DNA from: Sphagnum compactum
Taxonomy: Eukaryota > Bryophyta > Sphagnopsida > Sphagnales
Reading direction: 5' to 3'
DNA length: 64,000 bases
Assembly (NCBI GenBank): GCA_965153455.1
Contig: OZ234501.1
Coordinates: 13,454,001 to 13,518,000 of the forward strand
Below are positions 49,670 to 62,623 of the stretch, in pieces. A program made the translations under genes and the position numbers. Position 1 is the first letter of the stretch, and the number at the start of each line of letters is the position of its first letter. Below the pieces are notes generated by a model, which saw only the letters and a program-made list of their open reading frames with translations, made no database searches and was not told the origin of the DNA.

Positions 49670-51391
49670 ATGGCATGCTCCCAGAAAGCCATGGTGCAAA
49701 CTCTGAGGCGGTATATATCTCTTGTTCCTCTCTTGCTTCTGTTGATCAGAGGAACTTATTTGCATCCTGGTTGCTTTGACATTGAGAATCATGTTCTTTG
49801 TTTCTGTTTGCAGTCAGAGAATTGGATTTTAGATATTCTGTCAGGTCCTCTAAAGATGTAACCTGGAGGTTTTCTGCATGAGCATTTGCAGTCCCTTGAA
49901 CAGTAGAGTATGGCATGAGAATGAGTCTTGGCTCTGTTTGCTTCTTGGGGTTCAATCAGTTCCAAGCGCAAGGCATTGCCTGATTCAATCAATCCAGATG
50001 ATGCTGGCCCATCAACCCCAGCAAGACCAAAGATTAAAAAAGCACGCAAGGCAGCGAAAGAGACTGAGGAAAAGAGAATGGCAAAATATATTTCCAAGCC
50101 CTCCATTGCAGTGAAGGAGCGAATCCAGCGAGCTTTCCAACACCGGCTCTACGTCATTGAAAAGAAGATGATTAGGGGAGCTGATTCAGAGTCCCCCTCT
50201 GCATGCGAATTTTTTGTTCTGGGAGCTACAGGGAATGTCTATACTGTGAAGTTGAATCAAGTGCCTTCATGTTCCTGTCCAGATGCTGCAAAAGGGAACA
50301 CGTGCAAGCATCTACTCTTTGTAATGCTGCGGGTTCTGAAGTTGCCACAGTCAGATCCACGGGTCTGGCAAAAAGCCTTGCTCTCAACAGAACTAGAGGA
50401 TCTTCTTAATATCTCCTCTGTTAATGAAGGTGTTATTGCAAGCCAAAGAGTGCGACAGCGGTTTCATGAGATATCAGGTACTATTGCCCTTATTGATACA
50501 CCTGAGAACAACAAAGAAGCTTCTAAGTTCTTGTCAATTTTAGTCTCTTCTTTGCAGATTGGCCAGCAGTTTTTGACTGTCACAAACTGAACCAGTGTTT
50601 TCAGCATTTTGATTCAAGGAACTTTTGTCGCCCTGTCATTGACCTGTCAACTTGTCCAAAGGTCTGTCAGTTAGTAGCTCATTGTCTCTGAATGGAGGCT
50701 GGAGTTCTGTCTTTGAAAACTAGCAATTTGAGACATCCAAATCAGGCTTCAAGGTTTGAAGTGATTAACCACTTTTCTCATGTTTACTGGAACAATCTAA
50801 ATTGTCTGGTTTGTACATGACCCTATTTTGCTGCAAAAACAAGGGGAGGGTCTGGCTTCAGTGTGGATATCCGAAATGTGCTGGGGTCTGTTCTGTATTC
50901 AATGTTCACACTTTGACTTCATTAATGTGCTATGTTCCAATGCCCCCTCACCCCCTGCCACGCCAAATGTAGGAGGAGGATCAGAGATTGGCACAGAATT
51001 TGACACAGCTGCAAAGGTTGTTCAAAGAGACATTGATGGAGACTGCCCAATATGCTATGAGAAAATGGTGGCTGATGGTGGCAAAGGGAAGAAGGAACCC
51101 ATTGTCTTTTGCAAGGCATGTGGCAACAATGTGCACCGTGACTGCTTTGAGAGGTGGAGCAGGAGCAAAAGAAGCTCAAGGGGCAAGGTTACTTGTATAT
51201 ACTGCAGAGCAGAGTGGGTAGATGATAACAAAGAGGGTCACAATTCTAACAAAGTAGAACCTGGTGGCTATGTAAACTTGGCATCATATTCTGAGAATCA
51301 TGGAACTGAAGAATGCAGTCTAGAAGCCCTTTATCCTGATAGTTACGAGTGGCTGGGTCTTGCTGCAAGGCGACGGCAGAGTCGCTCATAG
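49670..51391 (+). CDS. SWIM and RING zinc-finger protein, probable E3 ubiquitin ligase (ZSWIM2/MEX-like)
   Basis: Coding exons 49670-49710, 49960-50477 and 50973-51391 join in phase to give 325 aa. The first coding exon begins after TGTTTTCAG at 49656, and ATG 49670 is its first in-frame methionine (a later ATG at 50078 would drop the basic N-terminus). Residues 15-45 are basic (SKRK, RPKIKKARKAAK), a likely nuclear signal. The SWIM finger is C118-x-C120-x8-C129-x-H131 (CSCPDAAKGNTCKH), preceded by the family's HRLYVIEKK and GATGNVYTV. The RING is C211-x2-C214, C233-x2-C236, H241-x2-C244, C261-x2-C264. SWIM followed by this RING is the arrangement of ZSWIM2/MEX ubiquitin ligases; the animal ZZ domain is absent. 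Ligase activity is inferred from the family. All zinc ligands are intact. Confidence 0.88.
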
Positions 51392-54300
51392 TCTCAAAAT
51401 TTTGAGTTGCATCTGATCATGTTTCAACATAGGACAGGCCTATATTCAATTGTCCTCAAGGTTGTGTTGCTCAAGAGTAGACAATGAGTACACCTAATGG
51501 TATAGCTTTTCCTTGGTTCTCTATTTGTAGATAGTTGTTGAGTGAGCTAAAGGAGGGCACCTTGCAGTGTTCCTCAGAAGGCAGTCAGCATCGGGAAGGC
51601 TAGCTAACACTTAAAGCCAATCTTGACAGATACTTGAATATGAATGGAACTTGTGCTTGTATTTTCTTCGGTGTAAACTACAGCTTTAAACTCTTGAATT
51701 GGCTGTCTCAAGTAGCATCAGGATACTGCCTCAGATATAAGAGATCCATATTAGGTCATTGTTCATGGGCCACCCAATTACCCTGCAGGATTATTCCCAT
51801 GCATGATTTCACCATTGTGCATATTCTGTACTTGGATTTCCGAAACCTCCTCAAATGAGTTCACAAGTCTTGTCAATGTATGGTTTCCACAACCATGTCA
51901 TGATTAAGCCCTCTACTTATGTATAATTGGTGTATTTCATAAGATGATTTACCCAATAGGTACACTGGCATGGTTCACTCTATATTCCTTCAAACACATA
52001 GGGTTTCTGAAAATGGGAATACTCACCATTCCTTGATTGCTTCTTCCTAACATGTCCAACACACCAACAGATAATTTGTAAACACACCAATTTATTGGAA
52101 TAACATTGGAGCAACAAAAACTCTATGGGATGATCCATTGGTTCACACAATTGAATGTAAGCATACAAACTTCAAATAAAGAAACAAAATGTTTTTGGGT
52201 AGGGTGGATGGAAAATTTCTTTAAGTTTCACTACAAAATCATTTTGTTTTCCATTAAGTTTATAATAAGTTGAATACAAAATTTGAGGACTTTTGACATA
52301 ATAAAAGTAATCAACAAATACTTTGAAATTGATTATTTATATGGTGTTCAAATCTATTTTTATACTAAAAAACTTAATCATGTAAATATTTATCTAATTA
52401 TAATATAAAACTCATTGTATATTCAAGGGTTTCATCAAATAAATATTCTACAATATCTTTGTTATTATAACATATTTTGACACATAGGTAATTGAAACAA
52501 ATGTCGACACAAGGAAAAGTAAACTTCACATCTACTTGCATTTTAAAAGCCTATTAAAATAATGCAAAAATTGAAAATAAACACACATTAGTGAAAATGA
52601 CCATTTATCTTTGATCAATAAATTAAAATCATTCAATATACAACACTTTTTATGATGAAATTTGTTGATATTTCAAATCTACTTTCATCCTATTTTTTCA
52701 AGTTACCAAGCTAGTCCACTTGTTTTTTTTCTTTTCTTTTTCTTACACTTATTAACCTTTTATTTATTTGAAGGATATTTTAATTGGATGCCATCGAATT
52801 TAATTGATCAAAATGGGATAAGGACTTATGTGTAAAGTCTAAGAACAAAAGAGAACAAAATATCAAATTGGTTTAAGGAAAATGATCAATAGTAATGTGT
52901 AATGACATGATTTGGTTTGAATAGAAAAACCAAACCATCACATTTTAGTTGGACTTTTAAGGTAACGAGAAAAAGAAAAGTTTAATATACATATCTAGCA
53001 TGAAAATTTGTGTTTATTTGTCCTTGCAAGGCTTTTTGACCTACCTACATACTTACCCCTTCCTTCAAATACCTACCAACGAATGGGACTCAAACACACT
53101 TTAGCAAATGTGGGAGAGTGCAAAATAATGAGTTTTGACACTTTCAAATGGATTTTGACTTTGAGAATTCACTTGAGAGTTGGGAGTCCTAAGACATGAC
53201 TTCAAATTTTGTAACAAGGTTGGGGGACCAAACCTTATCCAAATTAGCCCTTTCTATATAGCATTGGAAAGGTCTTAAATATTATATATCTAAAATGAGG
53301 TCACATTTCTAAACCTAAGATTTTAAAAATAAGTTATGGTCATTTACAAGGTTGGGGAATCAAACTACAAAAAATGACTCCTAACCACTAAATCAGCCCA
53401 TCAAGGGTTTGGAAAGTTCTTTTCAAATGTTACAATTTTTCTTTAGAGACCTCTCCAATCAAAGGTCAAAAAAGGAAGTGCATAATTGGAGGACTAATAA
53501 CTTGGTGGTTTTGGGATTCTTGTTGTGAGTCTTGAAAAAAAATGTCATATGTACTACGAGGGAGGAAAGTGGTAACCTTCCCAAGTTTGGGTTGTGATGA
53601 GTTTAATGAACTTAGTTTGCTTGTAGTTTGTTTAGGCATCACTTTGACATCAAAATATATTAATTGCCTTCTTTTCTTGGTTTATGCAATTTGACATGAC
53701 CATGGGAGTTTAAAAACTTGCCTAGGTCTACATTTCATTACAAAATCAAAAATTGACAAAGTTCTTTACCATCAATATCAATTGGAAAACGTAGAAATAA
53801 ATTAATGTTTGTGCAAATGTTTGCACAAAAATAAAATATCATAATAATGTATCTTGCATGCATCCATCACTCAGCATTCATAATCTTATTAACAACGTGT
53901 TTTATTTCTAAAAGACATTTTTTCTTTTTTCTTTCCTTTTCCCCCACTTTTAGCACCCCCAACCCTCTTACGGCCCATTTTGGGGATAAGGGGAAAGTTG
54001 GAAATTTTAATAATATTAACTTCAATTAATAAGAAAATACACAATAAGTTTGTTACAATTGATAATTTGGGATTTTTTTGACAATCAACCAACCACCATT
54101 CTAAATCAATCTATTATAGTTTAGTTATATTTGTTTTTTCAAAACTCAATCAACTTTATGACATTGATAAGTTGGATAAAAATAGTGATGTAATTGAAGC
54201 ATTCAACACTATTGAAATCAACCACATGGATGAACATGAAACTGATGACCTCATGGAGCAAATCATACATATGAATCTCATACATATATGAAATTGGACC

Positions 54301-57300
54301 ATATCAATATTGAAGATGTGACCGAAATATTTGACAAATTGGTTTAAATGAATGACTTGCATTAAATGCTCCAAATGAAATTGATAACATGCAAAATTTT
54401 GATCACATATGGTTGAATAATGAAATTTATGTGAATTAAACCATGTGAATGAAACTTGCCACATGGATGACATCATAACATATGGATGGAAATGACAATT
54501 TTGTTCATTCTGATTCAAATGAAAATTTTCACATGTATGACCATATCATATGGATGAAAATTTGAATTTGATCTTGATATGGATGAAAATGTCCACATGG
54601 AATGATATTGCCCAGATGATTAAAATTAAAGTGGCACGAATGACATTAATAATATAAATGATGTGGATGCGATTGAAACAAAACGAATGAAATTTGGCAA
54701 TATGGAACATAAATACCATGAATTACAGAAAGCGTGATCATGTGAATGAAACTAATGGAATACACCACAATGATGCAAATAAACTTGACAATATGTTGGG
54801 AAATTGATTACATGAATATTCAAATAATTGATGAAGTTGATAACATAAAATTGTAAATGTGAGAAAACATTTTGGACCAAAGTAAAGTCTTGATGCATGG
54901 TCATGTTGACAAATAGCTTGGCCATGGCCAAGACTCATTCAAATTTTTGATCAAGCAAAAATTGATCTCCCCACCCACCCAAATTGACTTGCTTATTTGC
55001 ATGTGTTTTATTATCCTCATGATCCAATCCATCAAAATATTATCTACAATATCATTTCAGCATTTTACTATCACTTGGCAACACAGATAATCCATGCCAA
55101 TTTTTATTTTCATTTTGAAGCATAGATCAAGTCAAATTTCTAATAATAAGAATTATTACATCAACCACCAAAGATGAAATATTAGTCCTTAACACCCAAC
55201 ATCATCCGTTATTTCCTTATGGACCTTATAGAACCCACAAAACTAATGGGGTGATCTTGTCAATTCTATGAAGGTGTTTCAATGCATTGTATTTTCAAAG
55301 GACCAAGTTGCATATGAATATTTCAACCACCAAGGATTGAGTAGCAATATATGTTTAACGATTCCAAACCCCTTTATTGAAGACCATTCAAAAAGTATGA
55401 AATAGAAATTGTGCAATTTGATACATGGCATCCACATATTAATAAACTACAAAACTAACATTGTTGTCATTTCAAACCATAAATTTTGTTTTCACAAAAT
55501 CAAGTTGCACCTTATAAACTATTACATTAAGTTCACACTAATTTGGAAATAAAATTTCTTCTTCCAATCTCAAGGTGTTGACCAAGTTTGGCAAGTTCTT
55601 GGATTTTAGTAGGTTAAAATCTAGGTTATAAATTAGGTCATAAGGTCTTTAGATTGAAAGCTCAAAATTTTCTTGGAACCCATGTTAGAACTTCATTGAA
55701 GTTGACCTATTTTCAAAATTGAACTAGAATTTGACTACCTGGGCATTACCCCATTTTAAAAAAATTCAAGTTCTTTATGTACATATGTGTAATTTTATAA
55801 AAAAACAATACAAGCTTGGCCCTATATTATAGGCAAGTTATTGTATTAAATTTATTATACATAAATAATATTACATATTCTTTATGTTGACTTGTGTGTA
55901 ATACTGTGCAAACTACTATTACATTATTATTTTGGTTTAGTTGTGTGTAATGAAGATGGAACCAACCCTTGTCCTAAATCAAATTGGCTTTAAATTCTTT
56001 GTGAAAATGACTAGAACTAAAGGTTTTTTAAATTCAAAGAATTAGTCTCAAGACCATACCAAAGGTTCTATTAAAAACAAAAAAAGAGTTAGAACCAAGA
56101 TCGAAGGCTCTTTTTGAAATCAATAACTAAACAATACTAATGTTGACTTGATTGACATCACTTGATATTTCATTGCACACACATAAAAATGCTTCAAAAG
56201 GATTAGTTAAACTTGCCATAACCCCTTCAAAACTTCACTAGTTTCAACCTCCATGCGTTTGGAATGGCAATTAATAACTTGCCCCTTGCTTCATGTAAGA
56301 TCCATATGTGACATAGTTACACATTTATTTTGGTCTACCTTATTGAAGACTTCATCAAAAAATGAGTTGGGCATCAAAACCAACCAAAAAGAGATGCCAT
56401 ACCGACATTGGGGTGGAGAAAGAGGAGGGGGAGATGGCGTTAGACAACAATCAACTCCATGTTTAATGGTAAAATAGGTGCAATATGTTAGTAGGTTTAA
56501 TGGAAAAGGAAATAGGTAGGTGTGAATAGATTTGTGGGTGGAGGGAGGTAGGTATGTTCATGCAACATAGAGAGACAAACATGGGTTACTTTTTAAACAT
56601 ATGAAAGCAAAGATATGTAACGAAATGAAGATCACAAGTCAATTTGATTGCACAAATGTTAAAACTTTTGTGAACCTTTCTTGACAACTTCAAGTGGGTG
56701 CTTTCAAATTGGTTACAACATGTCATAATCTTAAACTCATGTTTAAAGTAGCTCCACGGTTTTTACACTAGAAACCTTTCACAACACCCTTGGCAACCAA
56801 ATCTTAAATCATGGAACTACTTTGGACATAAGTTTTAGCATAGGTAGAGCAAACTAATTCCCTCTCTTATCAAGTTTAAAGTCATGTGATGATCTACTTG
56901 AATATATCTAAAGTAAATATATTGGTTAAATTTATGAAAAAAAAAATACCAAGTGACACTTAAACTTGAATCTATGTTATGGGCTTTCACATAATGTCTT
57001 ATGATTTCATCATTTTTGCAAGTTTCCCAATTGTTGATGATTTGTTTTTCTTCCATATCAATAATGACATCAAATGAAAGACATTATATTTTGTATGCCC
57101 TCTAAAGATAGCATATAATTTAGGCATGCTTTTCCCACACAAAGTCAATTATATGTGTAAAACAAATGGACAACATTTTTTTTACATGAAACATTCAATG
57201 TCATGAAATCACTAGGGACATATAATATATGACCTAACTTGGAAAATCATCTAAAAATATGAAATGGGTTATGATATAACACCTTATTGTTAAAATGTTT

Positions 57301-58190
57301 TATTTTATTTGAAGATATCTTATTTTCCTTAGAGAAATGGGAAATGTACATTGGTAAGTTCATAAATATGGAATTTTTATTGAGAGGGATGAGAGGGAAT
57401 AGAAGGTAATTTAATGTTTTCAATCATGCTAGCTTTCAAAAATTACACATCAATAATCCAAAAAGGTTGAAGGCAAAATGAAGATGGATCTAAAACAATT
57501 AACGACCTTGATAGTAAAAAAACAAGAGACTTTGCACTCGAAATAAATCTTTGCATGTTTCACCTTCATTAGTTGACTAATTACCTTTTGAATTACATTA
57601 AATTGTGAACTTTTGGTGTATTTTTAATTAGATAATATACCCAATCACATAATTGGATTGCAATGTTTATAATATTTGTTAAGATGTGCAAAAAATGATT
57701 TGATTAAATAATCCCATTTGTTGAAATGGTTGAAAGATTCATGTGTCAATGTTAAACAAACACCATGTGATGCTACTTCAATATTGGAAAAATAGTTGAA
57801 TGTAGTTAAAGAGGTGAATTGTTGTAGATGGAAGAACCAAAACATCAAGCTTCAACTTACCTATTTTGAGGTATTTTAATTAAACACCATTGAATATAAT
57901 CTCGAGCTAGTCAAAGTGAGATGAAAGAATGACGTGCAAAGGTTAAATACAAAGCACAACAAAATGTTGAAATAGTTTCAAAGAAAATGATTAAACATAA
58001 TTAATAATAAAATGATTTGGATTGAACTGAAAGTTAAACCATCATCTTTGTAGGGTAACCACACTTATCACCAAACAAACCCCCATCAACAAATGGTGTT
58101 AGGTTTAAGGTTGTCACATTCTAATGCACATAAATGTTCACAAATTTAGAAGTATCCCAATGCATGGGAATTTGCGTGTTTGGTGAAGGT
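51392..58190. other. AT-rich spacer with SINE-like fragments, no supported gene
   Basis: Probable 3' UTR of the SWIM/RING gene at its left. On the minus strand, about 53405-53335 shows TGATTTAGTGGTTAGG and then TTTGATTCCCC (A box, B box), and 53275-53205 is a diverged relative sharing AAGGTTGGGG. 54.16-54.91 kb is a long run of degenerate ATGGATGAAA/CACATGGATG units that read as Asp/Asn/His-rich on the plus strand but are full of stops, perhaps a dead low-complexity gene or satellite. TAGG steps occur at 56.46-56.56 kb. No other gene is recognised. Confidence 0.45.
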
Positions 58191-58199
58191 CGTGATTTA

Positions 58200-58505
58200 G
58201 GGCACATTTGCCGATTTTGTAGTTCATCATGTTCGGCCAATGTTTCATAATGGGTGTTTTGTTGTTTTAATTCAGCGGACACATAATAACACAAATTTAC
58301 AAAAATATAAATGCATGGGGCTTTTGAGTGTTTAGTAATTGGCATTTACTTGTTTTGGTTCAAGGCACACACAATAACACAAATATGCAAAAATTTATAT
58401 GCACAGGGCTTTAAGTGTTTGGTAGTCGGTGTTTAATTGTTTTAATTCAATGCGCACACAATAACACAAATTTGCTATATGCATGGGGCTTTAAATGTTG
58501 GGTAA
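58200..58505. repeat. About 88-bp tandem repeat, about 3 copies
   Basis: ATAACACAAAT recurs at about 58286, 58374 and 58461 (periods 88 and 87), each followed by ATATGCA(T/C)(G/A)GGGCTTT, a TGTTTGGTA-like block and TTGTTTTAATTCA. A fourth, more diverged unit may lie at about 58140-58270. It is non-coding and ends about 250 bp before the Helitron. Confidence 0.8.
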
Positions 58506-58759
58506 AGGTGTGATTTTATAACAAGTACAACATCACCATAAAGGGTTAAACCCTAACTAATATGCAAAATCAGTTTGTGGGATCCAAGGTGCATTTATTT
58601 GTTTTGCAAAAATCCAAAAAAATAATCCAATGACACATTATAAACTTGGGATTACTCAAAAGAAAAATTCATGAACAATTTAAATATCACTAAATAGGTC
58701 CCTATACCTAATTGCATTATCTCCCGCCGAAACAAAAGCATCACAATCTTGAATCCAAA

Positions 58760-59932
58760 TCTTATATATAAAGTCACTTGTTGCGTTCGTGTGTGCGTCC
58801 GTGCGTCGAGGTCCTGACAGTGGAGGTCTTGTCCGTCCGCCGAGGTCCTGAAACCCAGATCGGGACCCGCCTGTCCGTCCGTCTGCGTCTGTCTGTGATC
58901 ACTGGACGCAGACTGTCTGTGACCACTGGACGCAGAGAAAAGTGACGTATATAACTGGACGCAGACTGTCTGTGTGTCTGTCTGTGTGTCCAGGTCCTGA
59001 AACCCAGGTCCTGAAAGTCGAGGTCTGCGTCGAGGTCCTGAAACCCAGGTCCTCCGTCCGTCGAGGTCCTGAAAGTCGAGGTCGGGACCCGCCTGTCCGT
59101 ACGTCTCAGAGTTCTGGATGGGTGGTTATGAGGATGAGATATCATGTATTTGTAGTTCCGTCCAATTAGGAGGAGTGATTTGTGGATGAAATATTTATGT
59201 ATTCGTAAGTTCCGTCTATTGATAAGTTTTGCATGGTGATTTATTTGGATGAAATATCATGTATTTGTAATTCCGTCCAATTAGGAGTTCTAGATGGAGT
59301 TCTGGATGGATGACTATGCAGGTGAAAATATTACGTATTTAGAGTTCCCAGTTTTTTCCCAGTGCCGTGTCGTGCCAGATCCCAAATTGTAAAAGTAAAA
59401 TAACCACCCAAAAACCTGCCTGGCTCCTCTTTTCCGGGTTTTCGTGAAACCCGGCAGTTCTGTGATTATGTGGATGAAATATTATACGGTTTAAGTTCCG
59501 TCCAATGAGCTCAGAGTTGTGGATGGGTGGTTATGAGGATGAGATATCATGTATTTGTAGTTCCGTCCAATTAGGAGGAATGATTTGTGGATGAAATATT
59601 AAAGATCTTGTAGTTTTGTCCACTTAGAGTTTTGGATGGATTGATTATGTGGATGAAATATTTATGTATTCGTAAGTTCCGTCTAATGATAAGTTTTGCA
59701 TGGTGATTTATTTGGATGAAATATCATGTATTTGTAATTCCGTTCAATTAGGAGTTCTGGATGGATGATTATGCAGGTGAAAATATTACGTATTTAGGAG
59801 TTCTGGATGGATTGATGATGTGGATGAAATATTATGTATTTATATAATTCTATCCACTGAGGGGTTCTGAATGGATGATTATGTGGATGAAATATCATTG
59901 TTTCGTGCCTGCAAGGCACGGGTTACCACTAG
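58760..59932 (+). mobile_element. Non-autonomous Helitron (plus orientation), 1173 bp
   Basis: The 5' end is TCTTATATATAAAG, preceded by A. The 3' end is CTAG, followed by T, so the element sits exactly between A and T as Helitrons do. A 6-bp stem hairpin (CGTGCC-TGCAA-GGCACG, 59904-59920) lies 8 bases before CTAG. There are no terminal inverted repeats and no target duplication, and no Rep/helicase is encoded. The inside is largely tandem repeats (separate entry). Clean ends suggest it is younger than the copy at 5.2 kb. Confidence 0.85.
58800..59900. repeat. Two tandem-repeat arrays filling the Helitron
   Basis: 58800-59100 repeats GAGGTCCTGAAA and CTGGACGCAGACTGTCTGTG units. 59105-59900 repeats a unit of about 55-70 bp built as AGTTCTGGATGG, (A/G)(T/G)GATTATG, GGATGAAATAT, ATGTATTTGTA, GTTCCGTCCAATTAGG, in at least nine imperfect copies. 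The inner 59360-59450 stretch is unique. Unit order varies, as expected for slippage plus unequal exchange. Confidence 0.8.
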
Positions 59933-62179
59933 TTATAAGTTAATTAACTTGAGTCATTCACTCCTCTCCACTAGGAAAAAACATGTTCAACCTACCCACA
60001 AGTTTGTTAGAAGAGCTCCAATGTTTCTTATAGATTATGAACTACTAATTATAATAGTAAAAATAATTAAAGAGATGGCAACTTCCGCGCAACACCAAGG
60101 CACATGGGAAAAAGAGGTAGGTGAGTCGGCTACATAATAATTTCAGAGCCCAAAAAAGGTACTTGTAACTTGGGTGACTCAACCAGTTTAGATTCATCAT
60201 ATTTTTGTTTTATACTCCTCGTGATTTCGTCACAATCCCCAACCACATAAACTTTGTGTCGGACACTCTATTGACTTTCTCATTCCAAGCAACAATTTTT
60301 TTCAACCCCACAAGGTCATATAGTATTTCAAAGTAAGTCGGGGACGGAGCCCACAAATGGCTAGCAACAAGTTTTGTTGACCCCACAAGGTCATATATTA
60401 GTATTTCAAAGTAAGTTGGGAACAGAACCAACAAATGGCAAGTGACAAATGTTGTCGGCCACCACGTCCCCTCACTGAGTCAGAGATTGTGCATGTTCCA
60501 CGCATCATCAACGAAGTCGTAAATTAAGGATTTTCTTTTCCCTCGACCCAAAGATGCAAAAGTCCCCCAACTCCCCCACTCCTTTCCCCCCTCCCCCCCT
60601 GCCCCCCCCCTTGGCCCATGTCCCTATGTAAAGCTTTGGCTTTTTTTTCCCCCCTAATTTGTTAATTTCACACCAATTGTCAAGCAGAATATTATATTTC
60701 AAGGGCTCTCTCTCTCTCTCTTACAAGTTGGAAGATTTCTTCCACTTTATAGACTGTCCTCTTGACTTTTTTTTAAAAAATCAGCATTTCCTTGCATTTG
60801 AAAGATTTCTTAATCTTCATTTGTGCCCAAAAAGAAAAAAATTAATAAAATTATTTAAAAAATTCTTAGTCCTTTATCATCATCACCAAGGAAAGGCCTT
60901 TTTTTCCAAATTTTATTTGAGGTAGGTATTATTACGTGGGGCACATCATTTCCTGAAAGCCGTTATAACCAAATTTAGCCACATGTTAGAGCCCTAAGTC
61001 TAAATCTTTAAGAATCTCACTATGTTGTGGCAACAAGCAAGCAAGCAAGGAGCTAATGTTTAAATATGATGATTTAAGAACTTTGCTTACTTGGAAAGAA
61101 TGGCGACTTTGGTCCAAATTTTCTCAAAAATTTCTAAGGTTCTCAACACCTTTGCTGCTACCTGTAGTTTGAACCTTAACATGAGAAATAGGTGCTCTTC
61201 AAGCACACTCCTTAAAAGTTCTGAACCTAGAACTAGTTTAAAAATTTAGAACTTGAAGGTTTAAAATTAGAACTAGGTCATTTATTGTTTAAAGGACCTT
61301 TTTTTTTAAAGAATTAAAAATTTGAAGTCCACTCTATTTTATTAGACAATTTCAATCACCATCATTTTTGTGCCTTGCATTGTTTTGATTAGAATGGTGT
61401 TGTGTAATTTTTCTATTTTACATGTTTTGCAAAATGGTTAGTTAATATGTTTTATGATCTCACATTGATTTTGAATCCAACACCTTTCAACAAAAAACCA
61501 ACATATATTTGGGTATACATTAATCCCATTTTTATTTAACCTGTTAAAGGTACTTTCGAACAAGAAGATAACATGGTCAATAAAAAGAGTGATAATTATA
61601 TTTGTGAAAAAAACTAATATATGAATAGTTAACACGGTGAATGATGTGGCACTACTAAAGTTAAACATTAAAATAAAATACAATTAGGTGTTAATTTATT
61701 GTTGCAATGTTAAAAATCTTCAAAAAGTGAAGATTTATGTCCTAGTCATTGTCAATAGCCTAATAGTTACAAATCCTATCTATTAGTTTATTGATAAGGT
61801 CATCAATTGACAAGGTTTGTTTTCTCGTGTTTCATTGTCGTTCTTCCCCACTTCACCATCACCCTATGCGCTTCACCATTGCCCTTTTGTGTTTTCCATA
61901 CATGCCTCACTCACACATCACCATCACTATGCATTTCTAAGCTTTAAAACTTTTTACAATTGTCTTTCTATAATGTCATTACATTTCTGCCTTTCATGTC
62001 TATCACGTCTCACATAATGTCTCTCATAACATCTCTCACAATGTTATTTCCTTTCTCCATCATCATCGCTGCAATGGACAATTCAACAAGAATTAACTCA
62101 ACACCAAACAACAACAAAAGAATAAGCAACCCCTAAAAGAGGTGGAAATATTTTACAACACAATTGGAACCAAAAAGAG
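59933..62179. other. Spacer with a tandem repeat and a C-rich tract
   Basis: 60306-60455 is a 75-bp tandem duplication (CCCCACAAGGTCATATA, GTATTTCAAAGTAAGT). 60566-60612 is a C-rich tract (runs of CCCCCCC). A CT microsatellite lies at about 60708-60721. 61.0-62.1 kb is AT-rich without recognisable genes. Confidence 0.5.
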
Positions 62180-62623
62180 ATGGATACAATGGAGAATTCA
62201 AGAATCAATTCAACAAACAATGTGAGAGGAAAAAGCAAAAGTAGAAAAAGTGCATCTCCTTCATGCTAAAGCAACACAAATTGGGGTCATGAGGAGTTGA
62301 TGCCCTTGATTAGTTATAAGCACAAGGAGCACATTGCATTGAAGCAAGTCATTGATGCACACTTTAACATGATTCATACAATACAAAGATGGAACAAATT
62401 ATTAAGTGACCTGCAAGCAATCACACATTCCAAGACTCTAAGAATAAAAAAGATGTGCAAAAACAAATGGAATTGCATCCATGGTGATTACAAAAAGATG
62501 TTTGATTACCATAAAGGCACTAAAAATAACACCTCATATTGGGATTTTACATTGGAAGAATGAAGTAGACTCCATTTGCCAAAACAATATAGTGAAAATT
62601 GTTACAATGCAATTGAGGCCTGA
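62180..62623 (+). pseudogene. Decayed Myb/SANT-like protein of a PIF/Harbinger transposon
   Basis: From ATG 62180 the frame reads MDTMENSRINSTNN, then through one TAA into HEELMPLISYKHKEHIALKQ, LKQVIDAHFNMIHTIQRWNK, MCKNKWNCIHGDYKKMFDYH, NTSYWDFTLEE, a TGA, and finally SRLHLPKQYSENCYNAIEA. A conserved tryptophan-containing DNA-binding region with KW.....DYKK, followed by YW and a Y..NAIEA-type tail, fits the Myb/trihelix-like protein that accompanies PIF/Harbinger transposases. Two in-frame stops make it non-functional. The transposase remnant lies about 680 bp downstream on the opposite strand, the two-gene layout of Harbinger elements. Confidence 0.65.

Noticed and set aside
49801-49851. 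Possible small exon of the SWIM/RING gene after GTTTGCAG (to TCAG|GTCC)
   Set aside because: Including it brings an in-frame TAG directly after the first coding exon; skipping it keeps the frame.
54156-54518. 120-codon minus-strand frame
   Set aside because: It is the complement of the ATGGATGA-type repeat; His/Met/Ser richness comes from the repeat, not from a gene.
58200-59900. Spaced repeats resembling a CRISPR array
   Set aside because: Units are long, imperfect and directly abutting, without unique spacers of constant length, in eukaryotic DNA inside or beside a Helitron.
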